Assembly (NCBI RefSeq): GCF_024713945.1
Contig: NC_134681.1
Coordinates: 744,001-808,000, forward strand
Reading direction: 5' to 3'
From: Dermatophagoides farinae
Lineage: Eukaryota; Arthropoda; Arachnida; Sarcoptiformes; Pyroglyphidae
DNA length: 64,000 bases
Below the pieces are notes generated by a model. It was not told where the DNA came from, made no database searches, and was given only the letters and a program-made list of their open reading frames with translations. Each line of letters begins with the position of its first letter. Position 1 is the first letter of the stretch. Positions 12,001 to 23,986 of this stretch are shown one piece after another. Made by a program: the position numbers and the translations under genes.

Positions 12001-13330
12001 GCATTGAACTCTCGAGACCAAACAAACGAAGTAATTCCATTGAAATTTTATACATGTATTGACGTTCCTGATAGTTTAAACAATTCAATGTATGATGTTT
12101 TCGATTGACCGGTGAACTTAGATGCAATTTTTCTGATCCACGACCAAAAAATGTCTGACTTTTTTCACCATGATTACTTCCCATTGATGAATCAGTGGAA
12201 TTCAAATTCGACAAAGAAATCATTGATGTTGGATTCAATATGTGAATGAGAACTGGTGCCAAATGTTTCCATATGACCTCCATCAATCGATTCGTCATAT
12301 GTTTCCATGCATCCGGTATAGTTAATAAAACAAAATGAATACATTTCAGATAGAAACAATTGAATGTTTTTATCAGTATAAATATTTCAACTTTAGTTTC
12401 ATTAATCGATGATTTAATACGTTCATTATCACCATGTTTATCTGTATTGCAACGTGATAATTCTACTTCATTCAAAAAGCTGACTTTAGTTTCAAGTTTT
12501 TTGATTAGATAAAGCATTAGATGAATGAAATCCTGTGATGATTTACTATTTTCTTCACCCGATACAGATTGATGACGATGTTCGACAATTTTATTTTTCA
12601 CAAAATAATGACAAACTTGACCGGCTGTCATATAGATGGCTGAAAATACTTTATCTTGATTGGAATTTTTATTTGCTGTAAACAAATTTCGTAACGTTGA
12701 TGAAGCTCGTTGACTAGAAGAATTAGCTGAACTATTTGAACCATTTAGAACATATTCTTTAATTTGTTTATGACACAATTCAATTATGTCGATCACATGT
12801 ACAATGGTTAAATGTGTTACGAACGTGGCCGCAACTTCGATGATGAAACCCAACAATTCAAGTGATATTAAGGTACCATTTTTATTGAATATATTGCAAT
12901 ATAATTTTAATATCTGATTTATCGTATATTCTAAACATTATTTGAAAACAAAATGTTAATGAAAACATGGTTAAAGTAAAGTACTATGACAACACAAACC
13001 TTTCAATGAATCATTATTCGATTCATTCGTTTGTCTCATATAAAGTTTAAGCAAATCGATGCTCAACAAATTCAATTTAGATACATTATTTTCAACACAA
13101 ATTTTGAACAATTGTAAAATCAATTGAAGATGACTTTCATGTTGTTCGAGATTCGATTCGACTAGATGAGTCTGTATTGAATCTATGGATAGACAAAATT
13201 AATTATAACCAAAAAGAACAAAAAAAACGACCATTAATGACAAACCTAGAATAGCATCACAATATTTGATCAAATCGGTGGACATGTTCTGTGAACATTC
13301 ATGTCGGATTTCAATGAGAATTTTTTCCAT
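6082..13330 (-). CDS. BIG3/ARFGEF3-like protein (2250 aa, 8 exons)
   Basis: Eight exons join in phase: 13330-13246, 13182-13000, 12930-9911, 9813-8382, 8303-7619, 7543-6920, 6860-6550 and 6494-6082. They total 6753 bases, or 2250 residues, close to vertebrate BIG3 (about 2180). The start MEKILIEIRHECSQN matches the first helix of the BIG/DCB domain. The C-terminal third is alpha-helical repeat-like, as in the HDS regions of large Arf exchange factors; KHLLLSLHQIFTTTLWKIL at an exon join is typical. The middle (about residues 490-770) holds long Ser, Asn and Asp disordered stretches. BIG3 family members have a degenerate Sec7 domain without the catalytic Glu finger. I likewise see no FRLPGEAQ-type motif, so exchange activity is unlikely. 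The family is linked to secretory-granule traffic. MON2-like proteins are the main alternative, but the length and the N-terminus favour BIG3. Confidence 0.75.
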
Positions 13331-16281
13331 TGTTGTTAAACAATACAAACAAACAAAAAAAATATTGTTAAAAACACTTTATAATAATAATAATAATAAC
13401 AATATAATAATTGAGAATTGTTAATGGCTAAAACATATGTTTAAAAAAAATAGAATAGATTTTTCTGGACTAGAATCGTCATCGTCATCATCGTTTATTT
13501 GTCGCTACAATTCGGGCTGTTGCTTGATCGATAACATGGCCATATAAAAAAAATCAAAAGAGTTTGCTCAAAATATTCGATAAGCAGCGGTATTGTAAAG
13601 AACCATTTATAGCATTTCTATGGGCCATTTGTAATAACAGTTTTTATTACTACTACTACTACTACTATTATCGACTATACCCAAATTATTACTACTAGCA
13701 TTTAGTTACAAATTCGATCCAGAATTTTTTTCTACAATACTTTACAGACGCCCTGTATATAAGGTATATATTGACAAATCTGATTTGATTTGATGATTCG
13801 ATTTGGAAATTTTTTTCTTTTTTTTTAATTATCTTGAACATATGCTAAAATTTTAGCGTTAAGAAAAAAAAAATATTATCCACCATTAGAATGTTTGCTA
13901 AAATCAATTAATGTCTCACAACAACAATAACGACAAAATGGGAAAACCAGCACTTGTCATAATCACCATCATCATCATCACCATCATTATTGATCAATCA
14001 TTGAAATGACCATCATTGATGATGATGATGATGTCGTTAGCACATACTTGATCATAATAACAACAACAACAACAAAAAAATCGAATAAAAGAAAAGCGAA
14101 AAAAAATTTTCTTCTTTTTTGTCATCACAAATAGCAAAAAAAAAAAAAAATGAAATGAAATGAAATGAAAGGAAGAAAATCCTGGAACTGAAAACAAAAA
14201 TCCATTGTGAATTTGTCAGTCCATTGCACTTTCTATTCAATGATTGGCTTGAACTCTATACAAACGATACAATATTGGTGCCAATCGTCGTCTTAATCGT
14301 TGATGATCATCATCAGCGTTCCAACAAAAGACATTTTGATTATGAACAACGAAAAAAAAATGAATGTTTATATTCACATTAATATGGTCATTATGGCAAT
14401 TTGTATGTTTGAAAAAATGATGATGATGATAATAATAATAATAATAATATAACAACATTGTATAGACCAAATCAAATCAAATTTCGTTTCAACCACATTC
14501 ATAATGATGATGATCGAAAAATGTGAATTTTTTACTGTTTTTTTTTCTCTCTTGTTGAACACAATGTACACAAAAAATTATTTTATTTTATGTCTGATTT
14601 GTGAGAATCATTTTGTTTGTTTACGTACGTTTAGATTGTTGGACATGGACATGGACATTCAACCATTCCATATATCGATTCTAGCCAACAACAAGAATGA
14701 ACAGAGAGAGAGAGAGAGAGAGATGAAATCGAAATGAAAATGGTAAATATAAATGACCATCAATGATGAATTGATTTTTAAATTTTAAATTTCTCATTGA
14801 ACTTTGAACTATCAAAAAAAAAATCCACGGGGAACAACAATCATCAAATCTGTTGTATGTATAACATTGACCATCGATTGATCCTTGAAAAAAAGAAAAA
14901 CATTTATAAAGTAAATCATCATCATCACCATCATCATCATATCCGTCATGGCATTGGCAATGGCCAATATATCAATGATGAATATCTCATCCTTGATCAA
15001 AAGTACAATTCAATTGATTCATTTTCGATTTCATTTTTTATATACCATATAACATCAACAACAAACAACAATTTTAAACAATGACCTATCATTCAAGTAT
15101 ACATGGATGATGATGATGCTTTAACCATGACAGATGTCATCATCAATCAAATGATATAAACAACGACAACAACAACAACAACCGAAACAATCGTCGCCAA
15201 CGCCAAAAGTTGAGAAGAAAGAAAAAAAAATTAGAACAACAAGTTGTTCCAATTGAAACAAAACAAGAAACAAAGTGTAAACATTGTTCAATGATGATGA
15301 TGATGATGATGATGATTATAATAGATTTAAAGTTTTATATTTATTTATTATAATCAGAAGAAAAAAGAAGAAAAAAAACCTCCACTTGACATCAACAACA
15401 CAACACATGATGATAATTCTTTTGAACGGAAAAAAAATAATAATAATTCACTTGTATTCGAATCAATGAATCAACTATGATTAAAATGAACAATATAACT
15501 GTGTTGTGTGTTGTATAGATTGGAGGCCAGTGTCAAGTGAGTTTTTTTTTTATTTACAGCATGCTGATTGGATAAAGAAAAGAAAAAAAAAGTTTTGAAT
15601 GGATTAAATTGAATTTTTTTTTTGAAGAAGAAGAAGAAGAAGAACTTCAGTCATTCATGAATGTTGCAATGAATGAATTCACTTCCTATTTGTTTCGAGA
15701 ATGGCTAGTTAATTGGTTTGAAGCAGCAGCAGCGGCAGCAGCATCAGCAGTGGCAGCAGCAGGTGTGTTTGGTTTAAGTGAAATTTTTGACCTAATTTTA
15801 TTCGATCAACTATTGTTGGCTGACTTTGACATTCACAATTATATATATATATATATTTTCTATATGATTCTATTTGGTTTTTGTTTTTGAATGAATTTAA
15901 GTGGTCATGTTGTGCATGTGATTAGGTTTTTCAAGCATATATAAATTGTTGTTTCAACAATTTCATTATTATTGTTGATGACAAAAAAAAAATTTTTGAT
16001 CATCATGATGACCATTACCAAATCAATGATGTTGATCAAGATATGAAATAAGATGGTGAAATAAATGACAATGACAAAAAAAAAAAGAAAAATCCAATTT
16101 CTCTTTCACATTGTAGTTTTATTCATATTCAAATTACGTTTTGGTAACGATTATCGATTTACTAAAGAAGAAAACAAACAAACAAAAAAAATGAAAATGA
16201 AAATCTACATCATCATTAATTGTTGACCACCAAAAAAAAAAACATCCAAAACTTTTGTACGCCTGAATCATCATCATTGGT

Positions 16282-16284
<3 letters not shown>

Positions 16285-16319
<35 letters not shown>
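16285..16319. repeat. (CA)n microsatellite
   Basis: A perfect dinucleotide run of about 35 bases. Confidence 0.95.
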
Positions 16320-16320
<1 letters not shown>

Positions 16321-16391
16321 CCAAATTACCGTTTAATTTCATTTCAATACAAATGAATTGAAAATGTTTGAGATTTTCTAACAATTACCAT

Positions 16392-16414
16392 ACACACACA
16401 CACACACACACACA
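16392..16414. repeat. (CA)n microsatellite
   Basis: A second perfect AC run, about 70 bases after the previous one. Confidence 0.9.
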
Positions 16415-16860
16415 AACACATTATATTCAAAATCTCTTGTGTACATTCACAGTTTATATATATATAATTCACCGATTCGAATAAATATACAAAAATAAAA
16501 AGTTTTCCCGCGTGCATCCTTTCTCTTTCTTTGATCTTTTCTTCTCTGGTCATCGACGTTTGTCTCTTTTATTATCGTTTCCTTTTTCAAATCAAAGTTG
16601 TTGTTGTTGTTGTTGTTTTTTTTGACAACAAAAAAAAATCTCATTGATAGAATAGACAGAACTAAGAAGAAAAAAAAGGTGTTGTTTGACAATCAATTCA
16701 TCATCGACTTTTTTTTCGAAAAAAAAGCAAATCAACATTTTTTTTTATACTTCTCTGAATGACTTTTTTTTCTTTCTTTTTCTTTTTCCTGACAAATTTT
16801 CTACATTTCATAATTCCTCGGTATATAACATTGGATCCAGACTGGTCATTTGATTTTTTT

Positions 16861-16883
16861 TTCTGTTCTGTTCTGTTCTGTTC
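16861..16883. repeat. (TTCTG)n tandem pentamer
   Basis: Four full copies of TTCTG plus a partial copy, about 200 bases upstream of the P450 start. Confidence 0.85.
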
Positions 16884-17089
16884 ATCATCATATTCACGTC
16901 TTGACAATTATTGGATTTTGAATGTCATTGTTGCCGTGATTCTTCAATCAATCAAACATTTCAATTTAATGAAATTTTAATTAATTGTGTTTTTTTTTAC
17001 TCTGCCTAAATTGATTAATTGAATTTATTTTCTATGCAAATTTCAAAATGTGATTGGACAAAAATAAAAAACAAAAACAAAAACGAAAA

Positions 17090-19216
17090 ATGGCAATCTT
17101 CATCGGTAATCTCAATTGTTTACTCAATCAATATAGTACAACTATTATTGAATCACAATCATGGGAAAAATTATTATCCATAACTACAACATCATTCATT
17201 GTATCATCATCTTCATTGATTAAATATATGATTTTAACATCATTATTTGCATTTATTATCATATCCATTGTACGACGACAATATCAATTAGTATCGATTG
17301 TGAATAAAATTCCTGGACCACCAGTTAATCCATGGGTACCATGGCTTGGTCATGCATATATTGTATTGGATTTAGATCGTTGCCGTTATCAACATGGTAC
17401 ATATGCATGTGAGTATTGTTTATACATATGACAAACATTCATTTTTTTTATAATAAAATTAAATATTTATTCATAATCACCATCAGTAATCTATCAGATG
17501 GTATCATCAGTGAATAAAATCTATCAACAAGAAGGCATATGTCGAATGTGGATCGGTTTGAAACCATTGGTATTACTTTATCGACCAGATGATGTAGAAG
17601 TTATTTTGAATAGTAATACTTTAACACAAAAATCGGCCGAATATCGATTCCTTAATTCATGGTTAGGTGAAGGTCTTGTTACTAGTGGTAGACAAAAATG
17701 GCGTAGTCGACGTAAAATATTAACACCGGCATTCCATTTTCGTATAATTGAAGATTTTCTGCCAATCATCAATGAACAATCAAACATATTGGTGGCAAAA
17801 TTAAATCGATTAACAACAAATGCAAATAATGATACTATTGAGATGGATGTAGTACCTATTATAACATTATGTATGTTGGACATTATCTGTGAAACGGCAA
17901 TGGGTGTTAAATTAAATCTACAAGCCAATTCAAATCATGAATATGTGGAAGCATTATATAATATAAGTAGAATTTTTTTAATTCGCCTAATGAGACCATG
18001 GTTATGGCCAAATATTACATTCAACATAAGCTCATATGGACGATTATTCAACAGGTTTGTAATTGAATAATTGAATTTCAATAATCAAATGAATTGTTAT
18101 TTATTTGTTTTGAAAAAAAAATCACATAGATCTGTTGAACAAACAAAAAATTTTACAATGAAAGTGATCAAAGAAAGACGTAATGAATGGATGAAATTTT
18201 TATCCAATCATAATCATAATGATGATGATCATGAATCAATGGTAGATGATTTTGATATGATTAAAACATCAAAATTCTTTAAAAATAGTAATCGATTAGC
18301 ATTTCTTGATCTGTTGCTTCAACATCATTTGGTGACAAAAAAATTAACATTAGAAGATTTACGTGAAGAAGTGGATACATTTATGTTTGCTGTAAGTAAA
18401 TTCATTTTTTTTTTAATGATTTGATATTGATTATTTGTAAATTTGAAAACATTGATATCGATTTGTGTGACATGAATAATAATAATAATAATAAAACAAT
18501 AGGGACATGATACAACATCACATGCAATTAGTTGGACATTATACATGTTAGGCATACATCAAGATATACAGCAAAAAGTACGCGATGAAATCGATATGGT
18601 ATTTGATTGTAGTGAATCAAATATCGATCTTTCTATTGATGAAATTAAACAATTAAAATATCTTGATTGTGTTATCAAAGAAGTACAACGTATATATCCA
18701 ACAGCGCCATTCATTGGACGTGATTTAAGTGAAGATACTAAAATTAGTAAGTATATTGTCAAATTGTTGTCATGGAAAACATATATTCATTCCAATTGAA
18801 TTGATTGATTGATTGATCGATTATTATTATTATTGAATTTAAAAAATAAAAAAAAATTAGATGGTTACATTATACCAAAAGGAACCACTGTAGGAATATT
18901 CACCTATGTATTACATCGTGATCCAGAAATTTATCCTGAACCGGAAAAATTTTTACCAGAAAGATTTTTACCAGAAAATTGTAGCGGAAGACATCCATTC
19001 TCATTTATACCGTTCTCGGCTGGACCAAGAAATTGTATTGGACAAAAATTTGCTATGAATGAAGTGAAAATTGTTATTGCAAAAATCATTAGACATTTTT
19101 ATCTTAGATCAATTGATCCACGTGATAAGCTTGTCATTGTTGGTGAAATGATATTACGTTCGATTAATGGGCTAAAAATTTCATTTATTCAACGTAAATT
19201 AGAGCAAACAAAATAA
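17090..19216 (+). CDS. cytochrome P450, CYP4-like (582 aa, 5 exons)
   Basis: Exons 17090-17408, 17487-18054, 18130-18391, 18503-18746 and 18861-19216 join in phase to 582 residues. The start at 17090 is chosen because the Met at 17054 gives only a Lys/Gln run. The order is: a hydrophobic N-terminal anchor (about residues 45-65), the hinge KIPGPP, the C-helix WRSRR, the I-helix AGHDTTSHAISW (Ala at 383), ExxR as KEVQR (Glu443, Arg446), PERF, and the heme loop PFSAGPRNCIG with ligand Cys523. This is a microsomal monooxygenase of the CYP4 clan, whose known substrates include fatty acids, hydrocarbons and xenobiotics; the substrate here is unknown. CYP4 proteins usually carry Glu just before GHDTT; here it is Ala. 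At 582 residues it is longer than the usual 500-520, partly through an acidic His/Asp insert near residue 335. Confidence 0.93.
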
Positions 19217-19248
19217 TCAGGTTATATTAAATCGGGTTTCAACAAATT

Positions 19249-19276
19249 TTTATTATTATTGAGCATTATTAATAAA
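19249..19276. terminator. crossing poly(A) signals of the P450 and hydrolase genes
   Basis: A plus-strand AATAAA at 19271-19276, 55 bases after the P450 stop, lies inside the coding end of the minus-strand hydrolase. A minus-strand AATAAA (TTTATT at 19249-19254) lies two bases past the hydrolase stop. The two 3' ends therefore probably overlap. Confidence 0.5.
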
Positions 19277-20240
19277 ATCATCAATCAATAATGCAACATT
19301 GGACGGATGAATTAAATGAACATAGTGATCACCATCAATTTCATGATATTGAAATTTTGAACATTTTTTACGATAAAATTCAATAAAATCTTGATCATGT
19401 TTACATTTCAATGTATGATGTGTATTACGTGCACGTAATATCATTAATTGACATTTTAAATTATTTAAATAATTTTTAAGTTGACATTTTTCAAATTTTC
19501 TTCGTATGATACAATTGAGACGTGGATCACGACGAAATTTCACCGTACCATTTGGTTGAAAATCAACTGCTCGTTGCATCAAACAAAATGCAGCATTTTT
19601 CGTCAGATTACCATTATAATGTGTTTGTGTTATAACATTAATCGCTTTATCCACATCGAAACTATAATTTGGTCTATTTGATATGTTTTGTGTACGTAAA
19701 AACAATGAAATGCTTTCCATAGATTCTTTAGCCAATTGATCGGATTCATAAATTCGTGGTTTAATCGTATCGATCATCACCAATCTGGTTACTATTTCAG
19801 GATACAATGCCGCAAAATCCAGTGAAGCCAATGCACCCATTGAATGGGCGATAATTGTGACGTTAGATTTCCAATTTAAAAATTCTAAAACTTGTCTGAT
19901 TGCAATCACCCATGTTAGATCAGTGTATGGAACACCTTTAGGTAAATGGCTACTGAATCCATGACCAGGTAAATCGATTGCAACAATATACATTGATTCG
20001 GATGAAAGCCGAGCAAAAAGTTGATCAAAAGTTCCAGCATTGTCCTTCGGAAAAAAACATTGATTAAAATGTGAAAATTGAAATATAACCAATAAATACC
20101 TGCCATCCATGGACAGCAAGAACTTTAAATCGTTTAGGACTGTCATGGTGCCATGTTTTAGCTGAAATATGACCATAAGTAGTAGGTATTTTTAATTCAT
20201 TATGTGAATCAATGTAATCGGAATAAATTGACGATTCCAT
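19256..20240 (-). CDS. serine hydrolase-like alpha/beta hydrolase (SERHL/kraken type, 309 aa)
   Basis: Two exons, 20240-20100 (47 codons, start ATG) and 20044-19256, join at phase 0 with a 55-base intron and give 309 residues. This is an alpha/beta hydrolase fold. The oxyanion region is VHGWQDNAGTFD at residues 43-54 and DLPGHG lies near 71-76. The nucleophile elbow AHSMGA puts the catalytic serine at 115, and a likely catalytic His is at 287 in GDHYVHL. The family (human SERHL2, Drosophila kraken) is a group of small hydrolases, often peroxisomal or cytosolic, with poorly known substrates. The end INNAQ shows no peroxisomal SKL-type signal. The length equals the family norm of about 310. It is convergent with the P450 (40 bases between the stops) and divergent from the methyltransferase. 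Confidence 0.88.
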
Positions 20241-20534
20241 TAGTTGATTAGATCAATCGGATTTGAATTGTATTCGTTGCCACACGATTCAATGATGATT
20301 GAGGAAAAAAAAATACAAATATTTAGCAATGAAAAATAATCATTCGCGGTGGCAATGGTTTTATCTTTTGATCGATCAATCGATCGTTCGAGCGAACAAA
20401 AAAACTTGTTTTTACTCGATTTTTGACAGAAACTTTTTTCCAGATACACAAGATGGCAGATAATGACGATAACAGCTGTTTTTTTTTGATTCAAGATGAA
20501 AAAAAAGGAAAAATGAATGAAAGAAACTGATTTC
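20241..20534. promoter_or_regulatory. shared divergent promoter region
   Basis: Only 294 bases separate the start codons of the hydrolase (minus) and the methyltransferase (plus), so both promoters and 5' UTRs must lie here. The stretch carries a run of overlapping gatcgatc/atcgatcg palindromes at about 20368-20390 and an AAGATGGCAG sequence at about 20450-20460, which resembles the YY1/Pho core often found near start sites. I see no TATA box at a convincing position. Confidence 0.5.
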
Positions 20535-21821
20535 ATGATGGGTTATGATTTTGAATTAATTGAATTTTTATTTCTACAACAAACACGTCTCAATGTATTG
20601 ATACCATTTATCGTAAGTATTTTTCATTCAAATTTTTTTTCATTCATCTAACTGATATATATATTGTTAATTGTTTAGCGTCTCATACTTAAATGGCGAA
20701 TACATCAAATTGTCAATAATGATGATGAAGATGGAAACAAAAAGATTGAATGTTTGAATGATGTACAGAAACAATTACTTTCATATACAATACTAAACAA
20801 ACGACTTGAAAAATATCCACTGCCTTTGAATTATATACGACAATATTTAAAACAATTGATTCGAATTTTTGAACAAATTTTCGATACTGATTGCCTTTTG
20901 GATGAAATCTATCCAATATATGCTGATTTAATAAGCATCAAAACACAACAAATTGATCGATCATATCATCAAGATTTAAATGAAAATGGTATTGATCTTT
21001 TGGATCGTTTATGTCGATTGTTTGAAAACGATACAAACATTGGTTTCGTCACACATGTATTCGATATGTTTCGATTGTCGATAATTGAAACGAATAAAAT
21101 TGTTAAATCTGGTACGACTGGTTTGAGAACATGGCCAGCAGCTGTTCATCTATTAAATTATCTACGAATACCGGAAAATTATCAGAATGTTCAATGGAAT
21201 CGTTCAAATGCCTGGCATAATGTTGTTGAATTAGGCTCTGGATCTGGATTATTGGGAGTTGGCCTTATCAAATCTGGTTTCATTAATAACGGACATTATA
21301 TATTCACTGATCATAGTCAGGCCGTATTGAAACACATTGAATTGAATTTATTCATCAATGATATTAATCAAAAGACAAACAATAATGTCCAAGTAGTCAT
21401 ACAGAAACTTGATTGGATTGATTATCAATTTTTTGATTTTTCTGCTTCCATTAGTGATCTGATAATTGCTTCTGATGTAATATATGACCCAAATTTTATC
21501 GAACCATTCATACAAACATTGAGAACAATGTTCAATGTTTATAAAAATGCTGATTCATTACGACGTGATCCTGATTGCATCATATGTTGTGCTATACGTA
21601 ACCCAAAAATATTAGATATTTTTCAACAAAAATTAGAACAATGTAATCTAGAATGGCGTCAATTGAATCGTATCGAACGGCCACTTTGGGTTAATAGAAT
21701 ACAGAAACATGTTGATAGCATGTCCAATGATATTGTTATTGATGAAAATTTTGATTCCATATTTAAAACACATGATGATAATGTTCCATCGATTGTATTT
21801 AAGATTAATGCTAAACATTGA
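20535..21821 (+). CDS. EEF2KMT/FAM86-like lysine methyltransferase (406 aa, 2 exons)
   Basis: Exons 20535-20612 (26 codons) and 20679-21821 join at phase 0 to give 406 residues. The N-terminal segment (MMGYDFELIEFLFLQ...) matches the short helical head of FAM86 proteins. The Rossmann methyltransferase core follows: GTTGLRTWPAA near residue 171, SAM motif I VVELGSGSGLLG at about 208-219, the acidic FTDHSQAVL, and the post-motif ASDVIYDP with Asp at 292. Human EEF2KMT trimethylates Lys525 of elongation factor 2 in the cytosol; I infer the same job here. The protein is longer than the human one (330) because of extra helical sequence at residues 60-160 and a longer C-terminus. An AATAAA at 21841-21846 fits its 3' end. 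Confidence 0.85.
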
Positions 21822-21840
21822 CCATTGATAATAATTTATC

Positions 21841-21846
21841 AATAAA
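21841..21846 (+). terminator. poly(A) signal of the methyltransferase gene
   Basis: Canonical AATAAA, 20 bases after the stop codon. Confidence 0.6.
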
Positions 21847-22171
21847 TATTTTTGACTGCCAAAAATGGCATTTTACATTTAAATCTGGTCAATCTTTTTT
21901 TTTTTTAAATTGTCCTGGTTTGTTTGTTCACCGTCCATCCATCATTTTATAAATATAGAGCATGACTTGAAAATTTTTCGATTTGGATATCCAAGAGAAA
22001 ACGGGAGAGAGAGAGACAGAGAATATGCAATCATTGAAATTCAACGTTATAAACGGTGATCATTTTTTTTTTGGTATCAATACATGAATTTTTTTTATTC
22101 ATTCTTTTCTATCCATATTCACAGTGATAATTTTCAATTTCTTTTTTTTGGAAAAAATTAATCTTATCAAA
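21847..22171. other. short intergenic region
   Basis: A 325-base gap with poly(T) runs and a (GA)n tract at about 22003-22021. It should contain the promoter of the secreted-protein gene. Confidence 0.4.
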
Positions 22172-23250
22172 ATGGACAACTATCCACCGGTGTTGATGAT
22201 GATGATGATGATGATAATCATTCATTTTTTAATTTTCAAATATTCATTAGCTGCTGTTGATGCTAACCACCACCACCAACAACAATGGTCACAACGTATT
22301 CGATCAAAAAAATTTGATCATCATGATGATGGCCTATTGGTTGCATCATCATTACTACATAGGCCACTATCATTTGCATCATCGACCAATGAAGAATCTG
22401 TTCTATCTGGATTATTTAAACGACATAAGAATGCTATTATGAATAGGAATCATGCATTAATTTCAATTTCACATCCACATTATTCACTTTATTTTCCACC
22501 ATATCCAAGCTATTTGCCACAACAAAACGATTTATTAATGAATTCATTAATGCCATTTAATCCATCATTAATATCTGTTATGCCTGAATATAGCGTTGTA
22601 CCACCAACAACAACAATGTTGCAATTATCACCATTAACAATGCCGAATTATCTTCAACATGGTCATACAATACAATCACATACATCACCAGTTATTATTC
22701 CAAATTCTCCTATTTATAAAAATGTTGCCAATTCTCCAACAATCTCAAACAATGTTCAACAATTTGATGATCAAACCACACAAAATGCTAATGATCGTTA
22801 TCGTCATCATCATCAGAATAATAAACATAAAATTCAAATTGGACAAAAATTTTCACAATCAATCTATGCAAATAGTAAGTACACAAGTTCTCAAGTATTA
22901 TATTAATTAATATTCACACATTGATTGATTTCATAGGCCATAATTTACGTTATGAAAATCCTCAAATGAAAAAAAAACCAACCGGTGGTGGTGGTGGTGG
23001 TGGTAGTCAAACGTTGGATATGCTTAAATCTGAACAAAAAAATTATCATCAATATCAATTGCCAGCACAATTATCATCAATTGCTAAAAATCCTTATTAT
23101 GGTGTTCTTGATGATGATGATGACAATGATCGAGATGTTGCGACTGATAATGTGGGCAATGTGGGTAAAATAAAATCATCATCATCATCATTAATCGATA
23201 TTGATGATTCTAAACGTCAAGATTCCAAAGAGGAGAAAGGCTTTTTCTAA
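22172..23250 (+). CDS. orphan secreted His/Asn-rich protein (338 aa, 2 exons)
   Basis: Exons 22172-22874 and 22937-23250 join in phase 1 through a 62-base intron and give 338 residues. The start is the ATG at 22172, which places a Met-rich signal peptide (about residues 8-28, ending near SLAA) at the N-terminus. After it come a His/Gln stretch, a basic WSQRIRSKKFD segment, a Pro/Ser/Thr/Tyr-rich middle (PHYSLYFPPYPSY), a seven-Gly run and an acidic Asp/Ser tail. There are no cysteines in most of the chain and no known domain. Basic sites (RIRSKK, FKRHK) could be prohormone cleavage points, but no clear repeated amidated peptide follows, so I do not call it a neuropeptide. It may be a cuticular or secreted disordered protein. 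The function is not assigned. Confidence 0.6.
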
Positions 23251-23986
23251 TCATTTTTTTTTTTTGATCAATCAAATTTTTTTTAATTCATCATCGCCAT
23301 TAAAATTTTATTATTCATCATCATCATTATCAGCATCAACGTCATCATCAACGTCATATATTTACATCCACAGTGAAAAAAAAACACAAATTCATTGAAA
23401 ATAACGAAATAATTCAATATAATAAAAACGATATATATATAAATACAAACAAACAGACAAACAAAATAAAAATAAAAATAGATTGATTGGAAATTGGAAA
23501 TAAATATATCAATAATTCAAAAAAAAGAGAAAAAAAATTATCAAACTAATAATAATTCTGTATGAGAAATGAGAGAACAAAAAAAAACAGAAAAAAAAAT
23601 TCTTGATTACAGAGTCATCATCATCATCATCATCATCATCAGTTTACAGATATACAATACATATGTTATTATTATATGTAAAGAAAACAAAAATCAATTA
23701 CATTGAATGGTCATTATTAGAAACAAAAAAAAATTTTATAAAAGATAAACATTTGAAAAAGTTTGTAAAAAAAAAGAAGAATACAATTCGTAGGGAGGAT
23801 TTTTGTTTCTCTTAAAATTAATAATTTTTTTTGTCTTGTTTTGTTTTGTTTTAAATTCGGACTAGAAAAAAATGGAAACAAAAAAAAATTCAATAGGAAT
23901 CCAGTGTTAATTAATAATAAAATATGAATCAAAAAAAAAATATTGAAATTAATAATCATATATAAATCGATATGATTTCATCATTA
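23251..23986. other. 3' regions of two convergent genes
   Basis: No gene is seen. The stretch has a (TCA)n tract at 23611-23640, many poly(A) runs and an AATAAA at 23421-23426 that fits the secreted-protein transcript. The Klf15-like gene ends at its right border on the other strand. Confidence 0.45.

Larger units (their letters stand above)
13331..17089. other. intergenic region with microsatellites
   Basis: No gene is visible in 3.8 kb. It has many short open frames, but they encode His, Ile, Phe or Asn runs from simple repeats and have no splice or homology support. It holds (CAT)n, (CA)n and (TTCTG)n tracts. Promoters of the BIG3-like gene (right of 13330) and of the P450 gene (left of 17090) should lie at its two ends. 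Confidence 0.55.

Noticed and set aside
14237-15469. Cluster of short frames between the BIG3-like and P450 genes
   Set aside because: They translate to His, Ile, Asp, Tyr or Lys runs from (CAT)n and poly(A) tracts, overlap each other on both strands and have no splice or domain support.
22172-23250. Neuropeptide precursor reading of the secreted protein
   Set aside because: Some dibasic sites exist, but there is no repeated peptide with a Gly-Lys-Arg amidation signal; the poly-Gly run is a repeat.
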